From the NCBI GenBank assembly GCA_964514145.1, contig CAZEPM010000143.1:1-5058 (forward strand): 5,058 nucleotides of DNA, written 5' to 3'. The notes under the pieces were generated by a model. The model ran no database searches. It was given only the letters and a program-made list of their open reading frames with translations, and was not told where the DNA came from. Made by a program: the position numbers and the translations under genes. This stretch comes from Phocaeicola_A sp964514145. Its GTDB lineage: Bacteria > Bacteroidota > Bacteroidia > Bacteroidales > Bacteroidaceae. Shown here piece after piece: positions 1 to 5,058 of the stretch. Each line of letters begins with the position of its first letter. The first letter of the stretch is position 1.

Positions 1-75
1 GGAAAACATCCGGTTCCGGAAGGTGATCCCCCCAATCGTAATCGGTTTACATAAATTAGGATACATTCGTTTCAT
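1..75 (-). CDS. Old Yellow Enzyme-family NADH:flavin oxidoreductase, N-terminal fragment
   Basis: Only the first 25 codons are in the window; the gene continues past base 1. The start ATG (75-73) has a clear AGGAGG ribosome site at 81-86 with a 5-base spacer. A second Met at residue 4 is too far from that site to be preferred. The peptide contains YPNLCKPITIGGITFRNRM, the opening of the FMN-binding TIM barrel of the OYE / 2,4-dienoyl-CoA reductase / BaiCD-like family (compare the usual 'LF.P..IG...LKNR...AP'). Family members are cytoplasmic flavoenzymes that reduce activated C=C bonds with NAD(P)H. Many anaerobe versions also carry a 4Fe-4S cluster and an FAD domain further downstream, which cannot be seen here. 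It is divergent from the LysR gene, the classical arrangement for a LysR target. The family call is firm; the substrate cannot be told. Confidence 0.85.
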   Translation of the reverse strand, partial: MKRMYPNLCKPITIGGITFRNRMFS

Positions 76-166
76 AAAATCCTCCTTTTAATTTCCACAA
101 AGTCACAAATCATTCTATAGTTTGTATGCCTGTCATATTTTCTCTTCTAATAATCTTTTTCTCTTC

Positions 167-194
167 TTGCCAATCGGTTTCGTTGTGGTATAAT
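167..194 (+). promoter_or_regulatory. Probable promoter of the LysR gene (extended -10)
   Basis: A -35-like TTGCCA (167-172) and a perfect TATAAT (189-194) are separated by 16 bases. A TG lies one base upstream of the -10 (TGG-TATAAT), giving an extended -10 element. Transcription would start near base 201 and give a leader of about 125 bases before the LysR start. A second TATAAT at 267-272 lies nearer the gene but has only a weak -35. No equally good promoter was found for the divergent oxidoreductase; its promoter must overlap the same AT-rich gap. Confidence 0.55.
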
Positions 195-267
195 CTATAT
201 AAACAATATCAATCAAACAGTTAACTTATTATATATTATATGTATGAAGAATCTGTTACCAGATATT

Positions 268-289
268 ATAATGCCGATACCTGTATTAT
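268..289. repeat. Imperfect 22-base palindrome in the LysR-oxidoreductase gap (possible operator)
   Basis: ATAAT (268-272) is matched by ATTAT (285-289) around a 12-base centre that contains the smaller dyad ATAC-CT-GTAT (277-286 region). It lies about 40 bases before the LysR start and overlaps the second TATAAT. LysR proteins bind interrupted dyads with AT-rich ends, so this could be an operator for autoregulation. Such dyads are also common by chance in AT-rich DNA, so this is tentative. Confidence 0.25.
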
Positions 290-325
290 TCCCTCTAAAA
301 AGATATACCAGGAGAATGTAGAGTT

Positions 326-1267
326 ATGAATCTATTACAATTACAATATTTCCAATGTGTAGCAAAGCATCAAAATTTCACAAAAGCAGCTGAAGAACTA
401 TTTGTCTCACAACCAGCTCTGAGTCAAATGATCCGGAAATTAGAACATGAGCTTAACACAGAACTGTTTATCCGGAAGGGGAAACAAATTTCCTTAAGTA
501 AGTCAGGACATATATATCTTCAATATGTAAATCGAGCACTCGCCGCTTTGGACGAAGGCAAGAAGGCTTTGCAAACGCTTTCTATAAATCGTAAAACAAC
601 CATTTCTTTAGGATATAGTTCCAAAACCGAATTTATTCAACTTATACTTCTGGATTATTGGAAAGCTCACCCGGAATACATTATTCAGTCTGAACTTATC
701 ACTCCTGATTGTGCAATTCAACGCTTGATCACGTCAAAAATTGACTTTGCCTTGCTTCATCAAAAAATTGAACACCCTAATATCAGCTATTATACAATTT
801 CTACACACACCATCTATCTTTATCTGGGATATGGACATCCGCTAAGCAATATAAAAGAAATTTCTTTACTGGATCTGGATCAGACTCCGTTACTCTGTAA
901 TAGTCATACAATTGCTCCAGAACTGCTCCAGACTTTGTGCCGTGATTATGGACTGGATCCTAATATCCACTTTATAATCAATGATATTAACACAATACAA
1001 CATATTATGAATCGCGCTCCATACGGCTACTTTGTCCATTCTAATGTTATTGCTCGTGATTTTATGGAACCTCAAAAAACAAAAGGCACTTTCCATCTGA
1101 TTCAGCAAGAACTAAATACTACCAATTATCTCGCCATAAGAAATAATTTTCAAATATCCAGAGAGCAGAAGCAATTTTTGGATTATATACAACAGGAGGA
1201 AGCCCGGTATGATGCCCTTAGTCATGAAAAAGTCATGTCCTATATGGCAAAACGATATAAATCCTAG
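326..1267 (+). CDS. LysR-family transcriptional regulator
   Basis: The product is a 313-residue cytoplasmic DNA-binding regulator of normal family length. Residues 1-60 form the winged helix-turn-helix: the FTKAAEELFVSQPALSQMIR segment (18-37) is the canonical LysR recognition motif and is followed by KLE..L...LF.R and a SxSG turn near 58-61. Residues about 62-88 are the linker helix. From about 91 (TTISLGY) to about 300 runs the two-lobed periplasmic-binding-protein-like effector domain, typically a small organic ligand sensor. The start has AGGAGA at 310-315 with a 10-base spacer, slightly long but acceptable. It is divergent from the Old Yellow Enzyme gene and convergent with the SnoaL-reductase-permease operon. 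Direct control of the divergent gene is the default expectation; control of the operon is plausible. The effector is unknown. Confidence 0.93.
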   Translation: MNLLQLQYFQCVAKHQNFTKAAEELFVSQPALSQMIRKLEHELNTELFIRKGKQISLSKSGHIYLQYVNRALAALDEGKKALQTLSINRKTTISLGYSSKTEFIQLILLDYWKAHPEYIIQSELITPDCAIQRLITSKIDFALLHQKIEHPNISYYTISTHTIYLYLGYGHPLSNIKEISLLDLDQTPLLCNSHTIAPELLQTLCRDYGLDPNIHFIINDINTIQHIMNRAPYGYFVHSNVIARDFMEPQKTKGTFHLIQQELNTTNYLAIRNNFQISREQKQFLDYIQQEEARYDALSHEKVMSYMAKRYKS

Positions 1268-1340
1268 TCGGTTAAATAAAATTCACATCCTCTCATCCTG
1301 GTATATTCATTTTCAATATCAGATCAATTCTGTCCATAAT

Positions 1341-1381
1341 TTAAAACAGCGCTCCACAACAATCATCATGGGAACGCTGCT
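1341..1381 (-). terminator. Intrinsic terminator of the SnoaL-reductase-permease operon
   Basis: Read on the minus strand, AGCAGCGTTCC (1381-1371) pairs with GGAGCGCTGTT (1355-1345) over 11 positions around a 15-base loop, followed by TTTT. Two positions are G-U pairs in this direction. On the plus strand the same positions become C-A type mismatches, so the hairpin works best for the minus-strand operon, whose last stop codon is about 32 bases upstream. No separate terminator was seen for the LysR gene, whose transcript may read into this region. Confidence 0.65.
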
Positions 1382-1412
1382 CAATAAACGTTGCTCAATA
1401 CAGCTTGAAAAA

Positions 1413-2696
1413 TCAACCGAATATTCCACTGGCAGACAGCAAAACTATAATTACTAAATTTATCGCTGCAGAAAGCAATAAAATCCAGAACATTTTTTTC
1501 TTTAATTCGTCTGGGGCAAATGACATAACCATTGCACCACCTGTCGAAATAGGCGCAGCTCCGGTAGAAAGTGCTCCAATTACTGCGGCGGAAAAAATTC
1601 CCGTTGCTGATATACCAGAGCTTATCAGACCTGCACATATTGGAATATACAATGGCAATACCACTCCGATTGAATCGGAAAACATACTGGTAATACCAGC
1701 CATCAGACTCATCAAAGGTGTAATTACAGAAGTCGGAACAGAGTCAGATAAAACTGCTGCTATCATATCTGCAACTCCATTATTGGTCATCAATCCTAAC
1801 AAAATGGAAAATCCACCCACCAATAAAATGATACTCCAGGGAATACTCTTGAAAATAATGGTTCTGCCATTCCCCAATTTCAACACCAGACATATCGCAC
1901 CGCATAACATATAGACCCATCCTACATCAATCATGGAATTAATTATTGGAATTCGAAATACTCCCACTATAATAAAGAATGCAATAGCTGCAAACATAAT
2001 CATCAGCACACGTTTTTGTTCTTTATTAAAGGAAGCTGGCTTTTCTTTAAAAATATCTTTATGTTCTGAATCAACCTTCATTCCCCAACAGCGAAAAAGA
2101 ACATACCATAAGGCAAACACAATCAGACTGAAAATAAAATTATTCACATAGATTCGGGGCATCATACCAGATGCTGCATCTCCAACAATACTTGATATCA
2201 TTCCACTGGCAACAATACCGGCACTACCTAATGGAGAGAGGATTCCAGCAAGATTTCCCGCACCATAAATCATAAATAGAGCAAAAGGTGAACGATTGGT
2301 ATGCATGCATAGCCCCGCGACAACCGGAAGAATCAAAGCGTTAATGCCCATCGGATTCACACCAATGTAGCCCAGGGCAGCAGCTAAAAGATATATAATA
2401 ACCGGCATCATCCAAAAACGATTTTGTACCCGATAAATTATATGATTCGATAATGCCGCAATCGCGCCAGTCTCTCCCACAAACCCATAAAAAAATGTAA
2501 CACCGATAATTTGAATAATTACACTAGATGGCCAGTAAGTATATAATGTTCTAGGCATAATATCGAGAAATATTCCGCCAATAATCGCCGCAAAAATCAA
2601 TGCCAGGATACCCATATTAATGTTAAATATAGAACCTATTACAATAGATAGAACCACTGCAATCAACACAAGAATCAGAATGGTTACAGTTGACAT
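1413..2696 (-). CDS. MatC/SLC13-like (ion transporter superfamily) membrane permease
   Basis: A 427-residue integral membrane protein with roughly 11-12 hydrophobic segments. The start at 2696 is preferred over an upstream in-frame ATG at 2714 because the ribosome site AAGGGGGG (2711-2704) lies between them. Residues about 3-110 resemble the N-terminal half of the MatC dicarboxylate carrier group (NINMGILAL, then FP/WPSS and a GVTFFYGF stretch). Two pseudo-symmetric halves are separated by a charged cytoplasmic loop at 205-230. The re-entrant regions look like GNLAGILSPLGSAG (147-160) and MFSDSIGVVLP (338-348), followed by GALSTGAAPISTGGA (374-388). The SNT signature of DASS/VcINDY carriers is absent, so CitMHS/MatC-type or another IT subfamily fits better. 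It is the third operon gene, 31 bases after the reductase. Import of an organic acid substrate of the cluster is likely, but export is not excluded. Sure of transporter, unsure of substrate. Confidence 0.85.
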   Translation of the reverse strand: MSTVTILILVLIAVVLSIVIGSIFNINMGILALIFAAIIGGIFLDIMPRTLYTYWPSSVIIQIIGVTFFYGFVGETGAIAALSNHIIYRVQNRFWMMPVIIYLLAAALGYIGVNPMGINALILPVVAGLCMHTNRSPFALFMIYGAGNLAGILSPLGSAGIVASGMISSIVGDAASGMMPRIYVNNFIFSLIVFALWYVLFRCWGMKVDSEHKDIFKEKPASFNKEQKRVLMIMFAAIAFFIIVGVFRIPIINSMIDVGWVYMLCGAICLVLKLGNGRTIIFKSIPWSIILLVGGFSILLGLMTNNGVADMIAAVLSDSVPTSVITPLMSLMAGITSMFSDSIGVVLPLYIPICAGLISSGISATGIFSAAVIGALSTGAAPISTGGAMVMSFAPDELKKKMFWILLLSAAINLVIIVLLSASGIFG

Positions 2697-2700
2697 ATAA

Positions 2701-2711
2701 CTTCCCCCCTT
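2701..2711 (-). promoter_or_regulatory. G-rich ribosome binding site that sets the permease start
   Basis: On the minus strand the sequence is AAGGGGGGAAG, ending 5 bases before ATG 2696; the AAGGGGGG core has a 7-base spacer. The in-frame ATG at 2714 sits just upstream of this site and has no ribosome site of its own, so the first six codons of the longer frame are really the Shine-Dalgarno region. Confidence 0.75.
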
Positions 2712-2727
2712 CATTTTTATACTTCTG

Positions 2728-3675
2728 CTAGTCAGGTATGCTATTTGAGAATAAATGACTGTATTTTTTTTTCACAGAAAGAATCTGTGGCATCAAATCT
2801 TTTGCATCGGAGCCAATAGTACGCATATCGTCCATATGTTTGAATTTTCCTTCCATTTGCATATGTGACATTCTCTGTTCTTCTGAAGTAAATATGATAG
2901 ACACATTTCCTTTCGAATCAACTGAAAGTGTACCCGTAATACCGCAACAGGCACAACTGGTCTGCCCCACAGTTTTCCCTAAGCGAAACACATTATTATG
3001 ACAGACTGGACAAAGTCCGTCCATTCCAATATAAGGCATAGTTTCACTCATCTGATGCAGACAACTATAAAGATGAGCGCCACTCTCCTTTAATCGGATA
3101 ATATTTTTCTCATGAAGTAGTGCTTGACGATCCCACGGAATAAGAATCTGATCTACAATCTCCATATTGAGGGGAACAGCAAAGTGCATCATTACCGGCA
3201 TCATCATTTGATTCCAATCACTTCCACCGTGTGCAATAAAACTCACTGCTCGACGTTTCCAGGTCCGGGAATCCGGAAGAGTCTGATTACCCTGTTCTTT
3301 TCTCAGTCTTTTAGACATAAGCCGCAAAGCAGCATCCATACCTGGTCCACAGCGATCACATAAATCTTTAAAATATCCAGGAACAGTTTTTTCAAAAATA
3401 GGTAAAGAAATAATAATCCCGTCTGCCTGCATCAGATGCTCTGTCAACCAGGGAAAATCATCCTGTAAAACACAATTTCCAATTCCTGTACCAGAAAGAA
3501 GTCCATCTACACAGGCATTACATCCGGTACAGTGTTTAATGTTAAGATCTAATAAGCGAACAGCTGTCACATCTATATCTGATCCGCCAATCTCCACGGC
3601 ACCTTGCAGAGCCAGCTTCGCCATTGCCTCAGAAGAACTATTTTTCCTTCCCCCAATCAAAGCCAAAATTTTCAT
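2728..3675 (-). CDS. Flavodoxin-fold NAD(P)H-dependent FMN reductase / iron-sulfur flavoprotein-like, with C-terminal zinc ribbon
   Basis: A 315-residue cytoplasmic protein. Residues 1-110 are flavodoxin-like: strand MKILALIGG, an FMN-phosphate loop GGRKNSSSE (8-16), an ADGIIISLPIF strand and second flavin loop (84-94), and DRCG (107-110). Cysteines 49, 52, 55 and 68 (CTGCNAC, then GNCVLQDD) resemble the compact cysteine motif of iron-sulfur flavoproteins, although many plain FMN reductases of this group keep it too. Residues 221-244 carry CPVC (222-225) and CACC (241-244), a four-cysteine zinc-ribbon or rubredoxin-like knuckle. The usual single-domain family is about 180-220 residues, so the extra 100 residues are an added module. 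ATG 3675 has AAAGGTG just upstream; the gene starts 14 bases after the SnoaL-like gene ends, so the two are likely co-translated. Probable role: electron delivery or reduction of a cluster substrate. The partner and substrate are unknown. Confidence 0.82.
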   Translation of the reverse strand: MKILALIGGRKNSSSEAMAKLALQGAVEIGGSDIDVTAVRLLDLNIKHCTGCNACVDGLLSGTGIGNCVLQDDFPWLTEHLMQADGIIISLPIFEKTVPGYFKDLCDRCGPGMDAALRLMSKRLRKEQGNQTLPDSRTWKRRAVSFIAHGGSDWNQMMMPVMMHFAVPLNMEIVDQILIPWDRQALLHEKNIIRLKESGAHLYSCLHQMSETMPYIGMDGLCPVCHNNVFRLGKTVGQTSCACCGITGTLSVDSKGNVSIIFTSEEQRMSHMQMEGKFKHMDDMRTIGSDAKDLMPQILSVKKKYSHLFSNSIPD

Positions 3676-3689
3676 ACTTCACCTTTCTC

Positions 3690-4457
3690 TTAGACATTTT
3701 CAGGATAGTTTACATGATAAAATTTCTCATATGCGGGATATTTTACATTAAATTTCTCTTCTAACTCCGCCCCACCATAGATCCATCGGAAATCGCCATT
3801 GTAATGTTCATAAGGCTGAGGAGTCCATGGAAACGGACTCGGAGCCTGATCAGAACTGTAAGGCCGATGATACACTGAAGGTTGTATTCCATCTAACTGA
3901 AGTTTTTTACCTTCCATTCCAGGGAATCCTTTCAATGTATTTTTTGAGTCTTTATACCAGTCTGTATAATAATCATTACGGATCTGACGAAACCATTTCA
4001 TATGCCAGATTTTCCACTTTCCTGTTTCAGGATGGCGAATAAAGTCCATTCCATACTTCCCCCAGCACCAGAATGATTTGGCCTCCGAAGCCATAACTCC
4101 GGCTGGCATAGTTTCAAAACCAGCACTGGCCCACGTCACTTTTGCAGTCTTGCAATCTCCTGCAACCTCAATACAGGGCGTACACAAAGTGTGGAAGAAG
4201 ATTCCACCTGCCACATCTTCTGACTGCTGGGCGTCCCAGAATTTTTGTAAAGCTTCTGGCCCAAACACACACCCCCAGTCAGACACTTCACAAGAAACGT
4301 CCGGACGCCACATGGCAAAACACTCAGTCGATTGCGAATCAAATTCAGTGCTGATATGAACTGTTTCATAATGCGCCATGCAATTTTGGATTTCTGTGAC
4401 CGCTCTAATTCGTTCTAATTCCAGTTCATTTTTTGTCATTTCTTCTAATAGTTTCAT
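3690..4457 (-). CDS. SnoaL/NTF2-fold (nuclear transport factor 2 family) protein with long C-terminal extension
   Basis: A 255-residue protein, soluble, with no signal peptide or membrane segment. Residues about 10-158 look like a SnoaL-type cone fold: an N-terminal helix ending CMAHYETVH (26-34), GPEALQKFWD (66-75), FFHTLCTPCIEV (87-98), a strand with DCKTAKVTWAS (101-111), and YGMDFIR with GKWKIWHMKWF (135-156). Tyr30, Asp40, His89 and Asp138 sit where SnoaL-fold dehydratases and isomerases such as BaiE and scytalone dehydratase place active-site residues; this positional match is by eye. About 95 further residues (160-255) are rich in Tyr, Trp and Pro and are not part of a minimal 130-150-residue fold. 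ATG 4457 has AGGAGGG (4471-4465) with a 7-base spacer. It is the first operon gene. A lyase or isomerase role is likely, but a non-catalytic binding role is possible. Confidence 0.75.
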   Translation of the reverse strand: MKLLEEMTKNELELERIRAVTEIQNCMAHYETVHISTEFDSQSTECFAMWRPDVSCEVSDWGCVFGPEALQKFWDAQQSEDVAGGIFFHTLCTPCIEVAGDCKTAKVTWASAGFETMPAGVMASEAKSFWCWGKYGMDFIRHPETGKWKIWHMKWFRQIRNDYYTDWYKDSKNTLKGFPGMEGKKLQLDGIQPSVYHRPYSSDQAPSPFPWTPQPYEHYNGDFRWIYGGAELEEKFNVKYPAYEKFYHVNYPENV

Positions 4458-4494
4458 GATTTAGCCCTCCTATTTCATTAATCTTGATACAATA

Positions 4495-4522
4495 TTAATA
4501 TCATCGTTATATTTTTTTGTAA
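4495..4522 (-). promoter_or_regulatory. Candidate promoter of the SnoaL-reductase-permease operon
   Basis: On the minus strand TTACAA (4522-4517) and TATTAA (4500-4495) are 16 bases apart, each differing from the sigma-A consensus by two bases. The start of transcription would fall near 4488, leaving a leader of about 30 bases that contains the AGGAGGG site. The area is very AT-rich and other hexamer pairs, for example around TATAAC at 4511-4506, cannot be excluded. Confidence 0.4.
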
Positions 4523-4544
4523 AATACATATTGTTTATATATTT

Positions 4545-4560
4545 ATAAGAGGCATCTTAT
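4545..4560. repeat. Perfect 6+6-base palindrome upstream of the operon promoter (candidate operator)
   Basis: ATAAGA (4545-4550) and TCTTAT (4555-4560) flank a 4-base centre. If transcription begins near 4488, the dyad is centred about 64 bases upstream, where LysR-type activators usually place their recognition site. It is interrupted and AT-ended like a LysR box, although the spacing is T-N12-A and not the commonest T-N11-A. It might be bound by the regulator at 326-1267; that link is an inference. Confidence 0.35.
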
Positions 4561-4601
4561 TAGTAGTTTTTCATCAGCAAAATAACTCCAGTTAATTGCT
4601 C

Positions 4602-4799
4602 CTAAGTCCAGGAAATGGTGTCCTGCAATAATGCCCGGATTTTCAACACTTGTAATTGAATAAAAGTTCTACAAATCGCAGAAAGTTTTTCCGGCTCTTC
4701 CAATTCATTTAAGTGTCGAAAACGGGAAAAATATAGCAATTTCTGTAACATTAACGGAGTAAACTCCCCTCAGCTGATTGACTTATTACATCTGCTCAT
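4602..4799 (-). pseudogene. Possible decayed fragment resembling the start of a Panacea/SocA-like protein
   Basis: On the minus strand a frame from ATG 4799 reads MSRCNKSIS, meets TGA (4772-4770), then continues GEFTPLMLQKLLYF and 41 more residues to TAG at 4604-4602. The stretch CNK...TPLMLQKLLYF resembles the opening of Panacea (SocA/DUF4065) domains, which typically read 'CN..g..it.LkLQKlLYf'. The residues after LLYF do not match the rest of that domain, and there is no good ribosome site. It could be a deletion-scarred relic or chance resemblance. Very tentative. Confidence 0.17.
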
Positions 4800-4834
4800 C
4801 CCCAGTACATGTGCAAACATTCTACTTCCATGCA

Positions 4835-4878
4835 AAAACCGGAAGAAATTCTGTTTTTTCTGAATTTCTTCCGGTTTT
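4835..4878 (-). terminator. Strong intrinsic terminator downstream of gatB
   Basis: A perfect 17-bp inverted repeat: AAAACCGGAAGAAATTC (4835-4851) and GAATTTCTTCCGGTTTT (4862-4878), with a 10-base loop. On the minus strand the second arm ends in five T (4838-4834), fitting termination of the gatB transcript 100 bases after its stop. On the plus strand it ends in four T and could also work, but no plus-strand gene leads into it. It insulates the gatB operon from the SnoaL operon that follows on the same strand. Confidence 0.85.
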
Positions 4879-4978
4879 ATAACTAACTTTAATTGTACAA
4901 TCCATTAAACACGGGATATCATTCGTTCCTGTAGCACCCGTTTGATTCCAGAATGCCAGACCCGGATGGTCTGCCATC

Positions 4979-5058
4979 CTACTGCTTATCCATCAGTTCC
5001 TTCACAATCTGGTTGACCATACCCGGATTTGCTTTTCCCTTCATGGCCTTCATGGTCT
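4979..5058 (-). CDS. gatB: Aspartyl/glutamyl-tRNA(Asn/Gln) amidotransferase subunit B, C-terminal fragment
   Basis: The last 25 codons and the TAG stop (4981-4979) are present; the rest lies beyond the right edge. The peptide has TMKAMKGKANPGMVNQ (the start of the visible part) followed by IVKELMDKQ. This matches the invariant tail of the GatB YqeY-like tRNA-binding domain, where 'G..MK.tkGkAnP..vn.ll...L' is the hallmark. YqeY-family proteins share a similar tail, but the MKAMKGKANPGMVNQIVKEL form is typical of GatB in clostridia. GatB, with GatA and GatC, converts mischarged Glu-tRNA(Gln) or Asp-tRNA(Asn) to the correct amide in the cytoplasm. It is a conserved housekeeping gene and marks the edge of the accessory cluster. 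Confidence 0.82.
   Translation of the reverse strand, partial: TMKAMKGKANPGMVNQIVKELMDKQ

Larger units (their letters stand above)
4458..4978. other. 521-base gap between the operon and gatB, with no convincing intact gene
   Basis: From low to high coordinates it holds: the operon ribosome site (4465-4471), the candidate promoter (4495-4522), the palindrome (4545-4560), a weak trace of a broken minus-strand reading frame (4602-4799), a strong terminator (4835-4878), and a short imperfect hairpin right after the gatB stop (ATGCCAGACC at 4953-4962 against GGTCTGCCAT at 4968-4977, one mismatch, no T-run). No tRNA, CRISPR array or insertion-sequence ends were recognised. Confidence 0.6.

Noticed and set aside
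890..1108. Minus-strand open frame inside the LysR gene
   Set aside because: No ribosome site, no recognisable motif, and fully covered by the effector domain of a clear LysR protein.
1405..1914. Long open plus-strand frame opposite the permease
   Set aside because: It is antisense to a well-supported membrane protein, has no ribosome site, and its Ile/Pro/Asn-rich composition is what an antisense reading of hydrophobic codons gives.
2697..2714. Earlier in-frame ATG for the permease at 2714
   Set aside because: The Shine-Dalgarno sequence lies inside these codons and nothing like a ribosome site precedes 2714; ATG 2696 is the better start.
4136..4369. Overlapping open frames on both strands within the SnoaL-like gene
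   Set aside because: They lie wholly inside a gene with a clear ribosome site, a matching fold pattern and good operon spacing; no independent start signals.
3690..4457. Assigning the SnoaL-like gene as baiE
   Set aside because: BaiE is about 165 residues and lies in a bai operon with CoA ligase and transferase genes; this protein is 255 residues and no such neighbours are seen.
4953..4977. Hairpin just after the gatB stop as a second terminator
   Set aside because: It has an internal mismatch and no T-run; the 17-bp stem at 4835-4878 is the far better terminator.
1..5058. CRISPR array, tRNA, rRNA, riboswitch or insertion sequence
   Set aside because: No regularly spaced repeats, cloverleaf-like sequence, known aptamer core, transposase motif or paired terminal repeats could be recognised by eye.

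Overview
The window reads as chromosomal DNA from a low-GC anaerobic Firmicute. Lachnospiraceae or a close clostridial relative is the best guess. The reasons are strong AGGAGG-type ribosome sites, an AT-rich composition, the style of the GatB C-terminus at the right edge, and an oxygen-independent flavin and iron-sulfur redox gene set typical of gut anaerobes. The taxonomic call is an inference from sequence style only.

Layout. Bases 1-75 (minus) are the first 25 codons of an Old Yellow Enzyme-type NADH:flavin oxidoreductase that runs off the left edge. It is divergent from a LysR-family regulator (326-1267, plus). A 250-base AT-rich gap between them carries a good extended -10 promoter for the regulator. 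The regulator converges on a three-gene minus-strand operon that starts at 4457: a SnoaL/NTF2-fold protein with a long C-terminal extension (4457-3690), a flavodoxin-fold FMN reductase with an N-terminal cysteine cluster and a C-terminal zinc ribbon (3675-2728), and a MatC/SLC13-like membrane permease (2696-1413). Gaps of 14 and 31 bases, no internal terminator and a hairpin plus T-run after the permease support one transcript. Bases 4458-4978 contain no convincing intact gene. They hold a likely operon promoter, a 16-base palindrome upstream of it, a weak trace of a decayed reading frame, and a strong 17-bp-stem terminator. The last 80 bases are the C-terminus of gatB (minus), a housekeeping gene that marks the border of the accessory cluster.

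Working model (inference). The permease imports an organic acid or similar small molecule. The Old Yellow Enzyme relative reduces an activated C=C bond, the flavodoxin-fold protein supplies or accepts electrons or reduces a second group, and the SnoaL-fold protein may catalyse a dehydration or isomerisation. The LysR protein senses the substrate. The ingredients recall gut bile-acid, steroid and bilirubin reduction loci, but no gene here is one of the named enzymes as far as can be seen, so the substrate is unknown.
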